64,000 bases of DNA from Streptomyces paludis (GTDB taxonomy: Bacteria; Actinomycetota; Actinomycetes; Streptomycetales; Streptomycetaceae). The stretch is from the NCBI RefSeq assembly GCF_003344965.1, contig NZ_CP031194.1, positions 8,122,001 to 8,186,000 of the forward strand. The letters are read 5' to 3'. The translations under genes and the position numbers were made by a program. The notes beneath the pieces are model-generated. The model was given only the letters and a program-made list of their open reading frames with translations. It was not told the DNA's origin and searched no databases. This document shows positions 30,274-38,861 of the stretch, piece after piece; the stretch's first letter is position 1; each line of letters opens with the position of its first letter.

Positions 30274-33200
30274 TCAGCGGTTCACCGGAGCGCCCGGAGC
30301 GGTGACGGCGGGCTCCTCGGTGACGGCCTCGGCGGGGATGCCGCGCCAGAGCGTGCCCGGCACCAGCCGCTCGCCCTTCATCAGGAGCGACAGCGCGTCC
30401 AGCCGGACCCCCGCGCCCACCACCGCGTCGTACAGCACGACCGCGCGCGTACCGACACTCGCGCCGTCCTCGACCCTGACCACCGACATCTTCATCACTC
30501 GGTCCTCGAACAGATGGGTCTGCAACGACACGCGCAGCCCGATCGCGACGTCGTCACCGAGGTCCACGAGATCGAACTCGGTGAGGAAGGTCGTGCCGAT
30601 CCAGGTCCGCCGGCCGATCCGCGCACCGAACCGGCGCAGCACCGGCGGCAGGAACGGCGTACCGATCAGGAGCCCCACCCCGGCCGGCACCGCCGCCGCC
30701 TCGTAGAGACCGGTGACGAACTCCGTACGCCGTACGAACAGGCTCCACAGCGGTTCGACCCGGGGCCGGTAGACCCCGACGACCAGCCACTTCGCCAGTG
30801 CGCAGCAGCCGATCACCGCCAGCGCCGAGGCCGCCGCGAGGACCGGGGCCACCAGCACGGGCACGACTGCCGAGGGAGCGCGCGCCACCGCGGAGAGCGC
30901 CGGCAGGAAGAGACAGACACCGCCGCCGAGCAGGGACGCGGGCAGGGTGGCCCGGAAGAACTCGATGGCCAGCCGCCGGCGCACCGCCGCGCGGCCCGGC
31001 CGGAACGTCAGCTCCTCGGGGAACGAACCGCTGCTCTGGCGCACCGGCAGCAGCATCGCGGGCGACCCCAGCCACGTGGAGCCCGCCGGCACCCCGTCCG
31101 GGGGCGGCACCGTACTCACCCCGATCAGGGAGCCGGCTCCGGTACGGGTGCCGGCGGGCACGACGGCGGCGTTGCCGACGAACGCCCGCCGTCCCACCTC
31201 CGTACGGCCGAACGAGACCCGGCCCGCGGCGAAGGTGGCCGCCCCGACATGGGCCATGTCCGCGACGAAGCTGCCCTCGCCGAGCGTCAGCAGATCCGGG
31301 TCCAGGTGCGCGGCCGTGGAGACCTCGGAGCCACGCCCGATCCGCGCGCCGAGCAGCCGCAGCCACGGCACGGTGTAGAGCGTCGCGTAGAGCGAGTTGG
31401 TGGTGGCGAGGCTCAGCTCCAGCAGCTTGTCGGCCACCCACTTGCGCACCCCGAGCCCGGAACGCACGGGATGGATCCCGGCGGGCACGCGCGGCAGCAC
31501 CAGCCGTTTGCCCGCGGCGATCACCGCACAGGTCGTGAGGACGAACACCGGTCCGAAGAGCACGGCGGCGCCGACCGTCCCGGGGACGCCCCAGGCCGGC
31601 ACCGCCCACCAGAACAGCGCGAGGCCGGGCACCACCGTCGCCGGCCCGGCCGCCTCCAGACAGACGAGACCGGCCAGCGCGGCGGCGGTATGGCGGGCGC
31701 GCCGGCCGCCCGGGTCCCCCGGCGCCCGGAGCAGGGCCTCGGCGGCGGGGCCGAGCGAGTCCACCGGGGACGGCGGTGAACCGGCCCAGCGCGCCCCCGC
31801 CGGAACGCTCTCGCCCCGGCCGACGACGGACTGCTCGCCGAGCCCGGCCCCCGCCCCCATCCGGGCGCCGGGTTCGAGGACCGCGTTGGCGCCGACGAAG
31901 GCGCGCGGACCGATCTCGATCGGCGCGACCGTCACCCAGCCGTCCGCCACCCGCCACGGGCTCAGCGAGACGCCGTACCCCACCGAGGTGTCACCGCCCA
32001 CCCGCAGCAGGGCGGGCAGGGTGATCGCGCTGGTGGCGATCGTCGTACGGGGCCCCACCCGCGCGCCGAGCAGCCGCAGATAGCCGGCCATCAGCGGGGA
32101 GCCGCTCAGCACCGGCAGCGGACTGACGCCCAGGAGCGCGTTGACCGCCCACAGCCGGAGATAGGTCCGGCCCCACAGCGGATGGCGGCCCGGTGCGATC
32201 CCCGCGGCCAGCGGACGGACGAGCAGCACCGGAACGAGCCAGCGCACCCCGAGATAGCCGGTCAGCGCGCCGACGGCCAGCTCGGCCGGGAACCGGTCCA
32301 GGGACCCGCCGCCGTGCGCCGCGTACACATACGCCACCGGCAGTGTCAGCGGGAGCAGCAGCAGATACAGCATCCCGGCCTGCGCGGCTCCGGCGGCCGC
32401 GATCCGGCGGGTGCCGTGCGTCAGCGGCGCCGGGCGGGGCGGGGCGGTGCGCCGCGCGGTGTCCGCCGGGGCGTCCAGCCGCGCCGCCAGGCCCCGTACG
32501 GTCGGATGGGCGTAGAGGTCGCGCAGCGCGGCGCCGGCGCCGATGCCCCGGCCGCGCAGCAGCGACACGGCCCGGGCCGCGAGCAGCGAGTGGCCGCCGA
32601 GGTCGGTGAAGAAGTCGGCCTCGGCCGACAGCGCGGCGGGCTCGATGCCGAGCACCTCGGCCCAGACGTCGCGCACCCGCGTCTCCAGCGCGCCGCGCAC
32701 GGGCACGACCTCGCCGCCGCCCACCAGCCGCCGGCCGCTCGGGGCGGGCAGCCGGGCGCGGTCCACCTTGCCGCTCGCCATGGTGGGCAGGGCGGGCAGC
32801 ACATCCAGACAGGACGGCACCATGTACGCGGGCAGCCTGCGGCGGAGCCGTTCGTGGAGCCGGCCGGCCAGGGCGTCGTCCGGCTCCGTGCCGCCGGGCG
32901 CACGGACCACATAGGCGGCCAGTACGCTTCCGGCCGGTACGAGCGCGGTCACCGCCTCGGCCACTCCGGGGTCCTCCAGCAGCACGCTGTCGATCTCGCC
33001 GAGATCGACCCGGTATCCCCGGATCTTCACCTCGGAGTCGGCCCGGCCCAGGAACTCGATCTCCCCGCCCGGTGTCAGCCGGCCGAGATCCCCGGTGAGG
33101 TAGAGCCTGCCTCCGCCGGGCGCCAGCGGATGGTGGATGAACCGCTCGGCGGTCAGCTCCGGCCGTCCGACATAGCCCCGGGCCACCCCGGGCCCGCCGA

Positions 33201-34260
33201 CACAGATCTCTCCGACGGAGCCGTCCGGTACGGGCCGGTGCCGCTCGTCGAGCAGCACCACCGCGTAGGTGGGCAGCGGTGTGCCGATGGTCACGGCGCG
33301 GCCCGGCCGCAGCTCCGCCCAGGTCGCGGTGACGGTGGCCTCGGTCGGACCGTACGTGTTGAGGATGCGGCGCCCGGGGCCGCTCCACCGCTCGACGAGC
33401 TGCGCGGGACACGCCTCGCCGCCGACGACGATGCTGCGTACGCGCGGCAGATCGTGCGGGATGGTCTCCAGCAGGGTCGGCACGCAGTACAGCACCGTCA
33501 CCTCGCGGTCCGCCAGGAACGCGCCGAGTTCGGCACCGAGCCGGCCCGAACCGCCGGGGCCCGCGACGAGGGTCGCGCCGACCGACCAGGTCGGCCAGAT
33601 CTCCTCGATGGAGAAGTCGAACGAGATGGTCATGCCCTGGTACACCCGGTCGCGCGGCCGTACGTCGTACACGCGCGGGACGACATCGAGGAAGTTGCAG
33701 ATGCTCGACTGGGCGATCTCCACTCCCTTGGGCCGCCCGCTGGAGCCGGAGGTGTACATGATGTACGCGACGGGGTCGGGGTCGCCGTCCGGATTCCCGG
33801 GCGGGGTCCGGGGCGGCCGGGAGGCGGGTGCGGCGGCCAGCTCCCGGGCGCACGTGTCCAGCGCGACCACCCGGCACGCGAGCCCGTCCAGCGCGGGGGC
33901 GAGGCCGGACACCGTCAGGACGAGATCGACCGCCGCGTCCCGCGCGATCCAGGCGATCCGGTCCGGTGGGGACGCCGGATCGATCGGTACGAAGGCGGCA
34001 CCGGCCTTGCCCGTACCGAGCAGGGACACGTACATCTCGACGGACCGGGGCACCAGCAGCGCGACCCGGGACCCCCGGCCGATACCGAGCCCGCGCAGAT
34101 GGTGGGCCAGCCGGTTGGCGCGGGCGTCCAGCTCGGCGTACGTCAGTGTGTGCGGTCCGCACTCCAGTGCGGTCGCCGCGGCGGCGCGGTCACAGGCGGT
34201 TTCGAAGACGAGGCGCAGGTCTCTGCCCCCGCCGTCCGTGAGCGTGGCCATGCCTTCCAT
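30274..34260 (-). CDS. Pls/PosA family single-module non-ribosomal peptide synthetase
   Basis: A 1328-residue membrane-bound synthetase. An adenylation domain (about 20-520: MYTSGSSGRPKGVE, NTYGPTEATV, GRADSEVKIRGYR, SGKVDRARLP) is followed by a carrier domain with the phosphopantetheine Ser in DLGGHSLLAA (about 585-595), and then three blocks, each with hydrophobic helices and hexapeptide-repeat-like sequence (IGPRAFVGANAVL and similar). This A-T-membrane-tandem-domain plan and length match epsilon-poly-L-lysine synthetase (Pls, about 1320 residues) and relatives that polymerise basic amino acids. My hand-read specificity residues are D-F-E-Y-V-G-T-V-T-K, which I cannot assign safely. The start is uncertain (34251, 34260 or 34287). 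No thioesterase is present. Confidence 0.85.
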   Translation of the reverse strand: MEGMATLTDGGGRDLRLVFETACDRAAAATALECGPHTLTYAELDARANRLAHHLRGLGIGRGSRVALLVPRSVEMYVSLLGTGKAGAAFVPIDPASPPDRIAWIARDAAVDLVLTVSGLAPALDGLACRVVALDTCARELAAAPASRPPRTPPGNPDGDPDPVAYIMYTSGSSGRPKGVEIAQSSICNFLDVVPRVYDVRPRDRVYQGMTISFDFSIEEIWPTWSVGATLVAGPGGSGRLGAELGAFLADREVTVLYCVPTLLETIPHDLPRVRSIVVGGEACPAQLVERWSGPGRRILNTYGPTEATVTATWAELRPGRAVTIGTPLPTYAVVLLDERHRPVPDGSVGEICVGGPGVARGYVGRPELTAERFIHHPLAPGGGRLYLTGDLGRLTPGGEIEFLGRADSEVKIRGYRVDLGEIDSVLLEDPGVAEAVTALVPAGSVLAAYVVRAPGGTEPDDALAGRLHERLRRRLPAYMVPSCLDVLPALPTMASGKVDRARLPAPSGRRLVGGGEVVPVRGALETRVRDVWAEVLGIEPAALSAEADFFTDLGGHSLLAARAVSLLRGRGIGAGAALRDLYAHPTVRGLAARLDAPADTARRTAPPRPAPLTHGTRRIAAAGAAQAGMLYLLLLPLTLPVAYVYAAHGGGSLDRFPAELAVGALTGYLGVRWLVPVLLVRPLAAGIAPGRHPLWGRTYLRLWAVNALLGVSPLPVLSGSPLMAGYLRLLGARVGPRTTIATSAITLPALLRVGGDTSVGYGVSLSPWRVADGWVTVAPIEIGPRAFVGANAVLEPGARMGAGAGLGEQSVVGRGESVPAGARWAGSPPSPVDSLGPAAEALLRAPGDPGGRRARHTAAALAGLVCLEAAGPATVVPGLALFWWAVPAWGVPGTVGAAVLFGPVFVLTTCAVIAAGKRLVLPRVPAGIHPVRSGLGVRKWVADKLLELSLATTNSLYATLYTVPWLRLLGARIGRGSEVSTAAHLDPDLLTLGEGSFVADMAHVGAATFAAGRVSFGRTEVGRRAFVGNAAVVPAGTRTGAGSLIGVSTVPPPDGVPAGSTWLGSPAMLLPVRQSSGSFPEELTFRPGRAAVRRRLAIEFFRATLPASLLGGGVCLFLPALSAVARAPSAVVPVLVAPVLAAASALAVIGCCALAKWLVVGVYRPRVEPLWSLFVRRTEFVTGLYEAAAVPAGVGLLIGTPFLPPVLRRFGARIGRRTWIGTTFLTEFDLVDLGDDVAIGLRVSLQTHLFEDRVMKMSVVRVEDGASVGTRAVVLYDAVVGAGVRLDALSLLMKGERLVPGTLWRGIPAEAVTEEPAVTAPGAPVNR

Positions 34261-34363
34261 GCGAACACCGATCACCGGTGGCCGCACCTCTGGGCCGTAC
34301 GGGCGCGACCGGCGGCCACCGGGACGCGGGGGCTGTCCCGATGGCCGCCGGGGCCGTGGTGGA

Positions 34364-35053
34364 TCAGTTGACGAACACGGCGGGGCTGCCGGACTGGCTG
34401 GTGTCCCGCACCGGCCCGTAGACGGCGGAGAAGTAGCTGGAGGCGGGGCAGGTGATGGGCCCCGACACCCGGGTGAAGAGCTGGTTGGTGAAGGTGATCG
34501 TGTTACCCGTGTTGGAGGTGGTCCCGTTGAGCCCGGTGCTGGTGTAGCCGCAGGTCGTCACACCGAGGATGGTGTTGAGCACGACCGTGGTCTGGATGGC
34601 ACCGGAGGTTCCGGCGGTGAGGGTGAGCGCACCGGCGGAGGTGGCCGCCGCGACATGCGGCAGGTTCTGAAGGGTGATGCTCTGGACGCCGGTGGTGCCC
34701 AGGATGTTGCTCGTGCAGCCGGAGAAGGTGTGGGCCGTGACCGATTCGGTGGCGGTGCCGGGGGCGGCCGGATTGGTCGCGACACTGGCGGTGAACTGCG
34801 AGGCGGTGCAGGTGATTCCGGTGGAGCCGCCGGAGGTGGTGCGGATCGCGACGGTCGTACCGGATACCAGCGAGGCGGTGAGCACATCACCGATCGCCAC
34901 GGCGTCGCCGCCGGCGCTGCCGTAGGTGAGGACGTTGTTCGCGGCGTCGGCCGAGCCGGTGGCGGCGACGGTGGCGGAGGCGGTGCCGGTGGCGAGAAGC
35001 GCGGCGACGGCGGTGAGGCCGGCGGCGGTGAGGGCGGTACGTCGTGCACCCAT
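34364..35053 (-). CDS. Secreted Ala/Thr/Ser-rich protein of unknown function
   Basis: A 229-residue protein with an N-terminal signal peptide (RRTALTAAGLTAVAALLATGTASA, cleavage after about residue 27). The mature part is rich in Ala, Thr, Ser and Gly, low in charge, and looks like an all-beta fold, with Cys residues at four or five positions (ITCTAS, SGCTSN, TTCGYTS, ITCPAS) that could pair into disulfides. AAAGGGA stands before the ATG. I recognise it as a streptomycete secreted protein type often found beside DUF6230/DUF6114 genes, with no known function. It faces the NRPS gene in the same direction but 103 bases upstream, without a clear link. Confidence 0.75.
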   Translation of the reverse strand: MGARRTALTAAGLTAVAALLATGTASATVAATGSADAANNVLTYGSAGGDAVAIGDVLTASLVSGTTVAIRTTSGGSTGITCTASQFTASVATNPAAPGTATESVTAHTFSGCTSNILGTTGVQSITLQNLPHVAAATSAGALTLTAGTSGAIQTTVVLNTILGVTTCGYTSTGLNGTTSNTGNTITFTNQLFTRVSGPITCPASSYFSAVYGPVRDTSQSGSPAVFVN

Positions 35054-35224
35054 GCGAAGTCCCTTTCGCGAGCGGAGCGTTGACAAGGCGGTGAAGAGGA
35101 GAGCCCGGAGCCGGTGGAGAGGGGCCCGGAGCCTGCCCGGCGGACGCGGCCCGGCCGCGCGAGCGGTGGAGGAGAGGTGTGGAGCGACGGCCCGGACCCG
35201 GGGCCGGACGGGGGAGGGTGGGTA

Positions 35225-35256
35225 CGGAACGGATCCAGCGCCATGGATCCGTTCCG
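35225..35256. promoter_or_regulatory. 32-bp inverted repeat in the divergent intergenic region
   Basis: Perfect 13-bp arms CGGAACGGATCCA and TGGATCCGTTCCG are separated by GCGCCA. It lies near the middle of the 564-base gap between the secreted protein gene (minus) and the DUF6230 gene (plus), about 170 bases from the former. It could be an operator for a dimeric regulator or an RNA hairpin in the leader. Apart from this and the promoter at 35467-35495 I see nothing else in 35054-35617. Confidence 0.5.
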
Positions 35257-35466
35257 CAGCGCGACGAGCGCGTTCTCGGCAGGAAACCCAAGAGCGTTGT
35301 AGACCTGTCCGAAGCCCTGAGTCAAGGGTTCGCGAAGGAAGTGGGCGAGAAAGGTTACCCACGGTACCCAGACGTCAGAGGCGTGGTCGCGACCGCGGAC
35401 CGAGGGCGTCGGGACCCGGTGGAGGAGGGTTGACCATGGGAACAACACACAATTTCCACAAGGGAG

Positions 35467-35495
35467 TTGACCCACACGATACCTGAGAGTAACTT
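35467..35495 (+). promoter_or_regulatory. Probable promoter of the DUF6230-DUF6114 operon
   Basis: TTGACC (35467-35472), a 17-base spacer and TAACTT (35490-35495) agree with the principal-sigma consensus (TTGACN, TAnnnT). The region is clearly AT-richer than its surroundings. It gives a leader of about 115 bases before the DUF6230 start. Confidence 0.6.
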
Positions 35496-35617
35496 GACGG
35501 CCACTCCCACGGCAGCGCCGTCGCCCGTACGCGGAAGCCCAGTCGGCGCCGGGAGTGTCCGCGCCAGGACCCCGCCGCGCAAGCTCGTTCCGGTCACCAC
35601 ACCTTCAGGAGCAGCTC

Positions 35618-36268
35618 ATGGCCACGTCCGAACACACCGGCGGTGAATCGCCCGAGAGACCCGCACCGCGGGGAAGGGTACGGCTGCGCAAGGCGGCGTA
35701 CATGGGAGTTCCCGCCTTCGCCGTGGCGGCCACCCTCGTGGCGCTCACCGCGCAGGGGGCCATCGCCGCCCAGTTCGCCATCTCCGGCATGCCGTTCGTC
35801 GTCGCCGCGGACCGTCTGGAGGCGGACGGGTTCGAGCAGTTCGGCGCGCTGGACCACATGGCGCCGAACAGCCCCAACGCGGGGGACACCGGCGGCCAGG
35901 TCCTCGTCGTGGTCTCCGCCATCAAGGAGGCGAAGCTCACCAAGCTCTGCCAGAGCGTTGAACTCGGCGGCACGTTCCTGCACATCACCGCGGGCGACAA
36001 GGGCACCCCCGTCACCGCGACCGACCTCACCACCGACTCCACCGTGCTCACCGGCGGCGACGCCCGCTTCACGAACATCGAGATCGGTGGCGACTCGAGC
36101 GAGTTCAACAAGGCGAACGTCCCGGGGGCCAAGGGCGGGCTCGGGGTCTTCGGCCAGCAGGCCGACACGGTCGTCATCGACAAGCTGCGGCAGACCAACT
36201 GGGCCACCACGGCGGCCAAGTTCAGGCTGCCCAACCTCCATCTCCGTTTCAGTTCGAAGGGCTGCTGA
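35618..36268 (+). CDS. DUF6230 family protein
   Basis: A 216-residue protein. A charged cytoplasmic head (about 1-25) is followed by one hydrophobic segment (MGVPAFAVAATLVALTAQGA) that serves as signal anchor or signal peptide, and then an outside domain of about 165 residues (QFAISGMPFVVAADRLEADGF...LHLRFSSKGC) with a Cys at the very end. The family is common in streptomycetes and has no established function. AGGAG precedes the ATG. It is followed after two bases by the DUF6114 gene, so the two probably act together at the cell surface. Confidence 0.82.
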   Translation: MATSEHTGGESPERPAPRGRVRLRKAAYMGVPAFAVAATLVALTAQGAIAAQFAISGMPFVVAADRLEADGFEQFGALDHMAPNSPNAGDTGGQVLVVVSAIKEAKLTKLCQSVELGGTFLHITAGDKGTPVTATDLTTDSTVLTGGDARFTNIEIGGDSSEFNKANVPGAKGGLGVFGQQADTVVIDKLRQTNWATTAAKFRLPNLHLRFSSKGC

Positions 36269-36270
36269 GC

Positions 36271-36777
36271 GTGGCCTCCGCCGCGCAGGGCTCCCCGGCC
36301 GGGGCGGCTGTCCCGGCCGGGGAGCCCCGGCGGCCGCGCGGCTTCGCCGCCTGGCGCAGCCGCCGGCCCTTCTGGGGCGGGCTCCTGCTGCTGCTCGGCG
36401 GCGGCGAGATCCTGCTGACCGAGCAGGCGTCCATCTCCGTCATGCTGCACGCGGGGGCCGGTGGCATCGCCGCGTATGTGCTGCCGCTGGTGATGGTGGT
36501 GTGCGGGGTGCTGATCATCACCAACCCCGAGCAGCGGCTGTTCTACTCGATCGTCGGGGTGCTGTTCTCGCTCGGCAGCTGGGTCACCTCGAACCTGGGC
36601 GGCTTCTTCGTCGGTCTGCTGCTCGGTGTCATCGGCTCGTCCATGGCCTTCGGCTGGCTGCCCGACCAGGAGCCGCGCCAGTGGCGGCGGCGGAAGGCAG
36701 GTAAGGATCAGCTGTCCGGCGAGGATCAGCCGACCGGTAAGGATCAGCCGACTGCCACGGATCAGTCGGTGAACTGA
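36271..36777 (+). CDS. DUF6114 family integral membrane protein
   Basis: A 168-residue protein with about four membrane helices (about residues 34-135) and a hydrophilic C-terminal tail carrying a short repeat (GKDQLSGEDQPTGKDQPTATDQ). The GTG start at 36271 is two bases after the DUF6230 stop, with GAAGG upstream. DUF6230 and DUF6114 are found as a pair in many streptomycetes, which suggests a membrane complex, but no function is known. Its 3' end overlaps the convergent MarR gene by 16 bases. Confidence 0.82.
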   Translation: MASAAQGSPAGAAVPAGEPRRPRGFAAWRSRRPFWGGLLLLLGGGEILLTEQASISVMLHAGAGGIAAYVLPLVMVVCGVLIITNPEQRLFYSIVGVLFSLGSWVTSNLGGFFVGLLLGVIGSSMAFGWLPDQEPRQWRRRKAGKDQLSGEDQPTGKDQPTATDQSVN

Positions 36778-37289
36778 GGCCCGGTGGCTTCGACCTGGCG
36801 GGCGTAGCCGTCCATCAGCCGCTGGAGCACGGCGGCCGCGGTGGCGATGTCCGCCTCGTCGAATCCCGTCAGCGCCCGCTGGATCGCGGCCCGGTTGGCA
36901 TGGCGCAGCCTGGTGAGCAGCGCCGTGCCGGCCTCCGTGATCGCCACCCGGCGCGCCCGGCCGTCGAGCGGGTCCGCTGTGCGCTCGACCAGCCCCTGTG
37001 ACTGAAGCCGCGCGATCTGCCGGGTGACATGGGAGGGCTCCACCATCAGCCGGTCCGCGAGATCGCCCACCCGGCCCACCCCGTCGTGCGCGTCCAGGGC
37101 GAGCAGCAGATGCACGTCCGAGCGGCGCGCGCTGACCCCCGCCCGGGAGATCCGTTCGTCGTGCGCCCGGGCGCGGGTGAGCAGATAGGCCAGCGAGGCC
37201 AGCGTCATCTCCAGCTTCGCGACGGCCCCTTGGGGCGCGGTGGCGTCGGGGGCGGCGTCCGGTACGGCGGATCCGGCGGTGTCCGGCAT
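36762..37289 (-). CDS. MarR family transcriptional regulator
   Basis: A 175-residue winged helix regulator. The DNA-binding part is about residues 60-125: VGDLADRLMVEPSHVTRQIARL is the helix-turn-helix and DPLDGRARRVAIT the wing. It lies 75 bases downstream of the P450 gene in the same direction and is likely co-transcribed with it. The palindrome at 38619-38639, upstream of the P450, has the TTnCCT/AGGnAA style favoured by MarR proteins, so it probably represses its own operon in response to a small aromatic or lipophilic ligand. No strong ribosome-binding site is visible; an internal start near residue 28 is possible. Confidence 0.87.
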   Translation of the reverse strand: MPDTAGSAVPDAAPDATAPQGAVAKLEMTLASLAYLLTRARAHDERISRAGVSARRSDVHLLLALDAHDGVGRVGDLADRLMVEPSHVTRQIARLQSQGLVERTADPLDGRARRVAITEAGTALLTRLRHANRAAIQRALTGFDEADIATAAAVLQRLMDGYARQVEATGPQFTD

Positions 37290-37364
37290 GGGGGAACTGT
37301 AGCCGCCCGCGGGGCCGGCGGCGCCCCGCTCCCGCCGGCCGCCGTGCTCACCGGGCCGCCCCGC

Positions 37365-38582
37365 TCACCAGGCCACCGGGAGCGCGTGGACGCCGTACAC
37401 CGACATGTCCGTACGGAACCGGATGTCGGTGATGGGCACCGTGAGCCGCATCTCCGGGAGCCGGCGCAGCAGTGTCTCCAGCGCGATGCGCAGCTCCAGC
37501 CGGGCCAGCGGCTGGCCGAGGCACTGGTGGACACCGAAGCCGAAGGCGACATGGCGGCGCGCGTTGCGGGTGACGTCGAGGCCGCCGCCCGAGGCGAAGA
37601 CATCCTCGTCCCGGTTGGCGGTGTTGAGCAGACACAGCACGCCCTCGCCCGCGGGGACGGTGACGCCGCCCACCGTGACGTCCTCGACGGCCACCCGGGG
37701 AAGGCCCTTGTGGACGATGCTCAGATACCGCAGCAGCTCCTCGACGGCCCCGTCGATCAGCCCGGGATCCGCGCGCAGCCGCTCCAGCTGCGCCGGCTCG
37801 CGCAGCAGGGCGAGTACGGACAGCGCGGTCATGTTCGCGGTCGTCTCGTGGCCCGCGATCAGCAGCAGCACCCCCATGGCGGCCACGTCGTCGCAGTCGA
37901 GTTCGCCACGCTCCAGCAGCCGGCTGATGAGTCCGTCGTCGGGGCTGCCGCTCTTCTCGTGCGCCAACCGGGTGAGATACGCGGTCAGTTCGCCCGCCGC
38001 GGTCCGCATCTCGTCGGGCGTCGACGCCTCGTTGATGAGGGTGTTGCTGCGGCCCTGGAAGAAGTCGTGGTCCGCGTACGGCACACCGAGCAGCCGGCAG
38101 ATCACCAGGGACGGCAGGGGCAGCGCGAACTCCGCGACCAGATCGGCGGAGTCCCGGCCCGCGGTCATCCGGTCGAGCAGCTCGTCCGCGAGGCGCTGCA
38201 CCTCGGGACGCATGGCCTCGATCTTCCTGACCATGAAGTCGGCGGTGAGCATCCGGCGCAGCCGCGCGTGCCCGGGGTCGTCCATCCGGATGAAGCTCGT
38301 CCTGCCGACGGAGGTCTGTTTGCGCCCCTCGCTGAGGAACGGGAAGCCGGGGCGGTCGGCGCGGGCGCTGAACCGGGCGTCGCCGAGCACACTCCTCACG
38401 TCCTCGTACCGGGTGACGAGCCAGCACGAGGAGCCGTCCCACAGGGTGACCCGGGTGACGGGTGTCTCCTCCCGCGCGCGTTCGTACGCGGGCGGCGGGG
38501 CGAAGGGGCAGCCGCCGCGCGGGGCGGGTGCGGTGAGGGCGGGCGGGTACGGGAGGTCCGGGGAGTGTTCGGTCACGGTCAT
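37365..38582 (-). CDS. Cytochrome P450
   Basis: A 405-residue soluble bacterial P450. The I-helix oxygen-binding motif AGHETT, the K-helix ExxR (EELLR) and the haem loop FGFGVHQCLG with Cys354 are present. It resembles the CYP105/CYP107 groups, which hydroxylate macrolides, terpenoids or xenobiotics. No ferredoxin gene is adjacent. AAGGAG precedes the ATG. It is first in an operon with a MarR regulator, which suggests induction by its own substrate, perhaps a plant or microbial small molecule. Substrate unknown. Confidence 0.92.
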   Translation of the reverse strand: MTVTEHSPDLPYPPALTAPAPRGGCPFAPPPAYERAREETPVTRVTLWDGSSCWLVTRYEDVRSVLGDARFSARADRPGFPFLSEGRKQTSVGRTSFIRMDDPGHARLRRMLTADFMVRKIEAMRPEVQRLADELLDRMTAGRDSADLVAEFALPLPSLVICRLLGVPYADHDFFQGRSNTLINEASTPDEMRTAAGELTAYLTRLAHEKSGSPDDGLISRLLERGELDCDDVAAMGVLLLIAGHETTANMTALSVLALLREPAQLERLRADPGLIDGAVEELLRYLSIVHKGLPRVAVEDVTVGGVTVPAGEGVLCLLNTANRDEDVFASGGGLDVTRNARRHVAFGFGVHQCLGQPLARLELRIALETLLRRLPEMRLTVPITDIRFRTDMSVYGVHALPVAW

Positions 38583-38618
38583 GGTGGGGGGCTCCTTCGC
38601 ACACGACGAGGCGTACCG

Positions 38619-38639
38619 AATTACCTGACAAAGGCAATT
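38619..38639. promoter_or_regulatory. Candidate MarR operator upstream of the P450-MarR operon
   Basis: A 21-bp imperfect palindrome: the ends AATT-n-CCT and AGG-n-AATT pair, with a seven-base asymmetric or mismatched middle. It starts 37 bases upstream of the P450 start codon in an AT-rich patch that probably contains the promoter. Confidence 0.6.
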
Positions 38640-38754
38640 AACTCTCGGTCACGCTAACGCGCGCCGCGCGGGGGCGGGAAGGGGTGGGGAGCGGACGGCT
38701 CCACTTTGGCCGGTTATGGTGCGCGCCATGGGGTGGCCCACTCCGGCCGGGGTG

Positions 38755-38768
38755 TCGAAGCGCTTCGA
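38755..38768. promoter_or_regulatory. LacI-type operator TCGAAGCGCTTCGA, copy 1
   Basis: A perfect 14-bp palindrome with the CG centre typical of LacI-family sites. It lies about 94 bases before the LacI gene at 38862 and 66 bp centre-to-centre from copy 2, so it is probably autoregulatory. Confidence 0.75.
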
Positions 38769-38820
38769 TCCGCCTATGGACAGGTCACAAGCGGGCGGAC
38801 TACCCTCGGTGGCCAGCGTG

Positions 38821-38834
38821 TCGAAGCGCTTCAC
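38821..38834. promoter_or_regulatory. LacI-type operator, copy 2 (13 of 14 matches)
   Basis: TCGAAGCGCTTCAC, with TCGAAGCGCTTC intact, lies 28 bases before the LacI start codon and probably covers the transcription start or leader. Confidence 0.7.
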
Positions 38835-38861
38835 CCCACGCCGCCCGCCTTGGAGAGCCGA

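Noticed and set aside
35225..35256. The 32-bp inverted repeat as a simple intrinsic terminator
   Set aside because: It lies upstream of both divergent genes, not after a gene, and no T-run follows on either strand.
30274..38582. A single natural-product gene cluster joining the NRPS, secreted protein, DUF6230/6114 and P450
   Set aside because: The genes lie in several separately controlled units with their own promoters and operators, and there are no tailoring, transport or resistance genes that link them.
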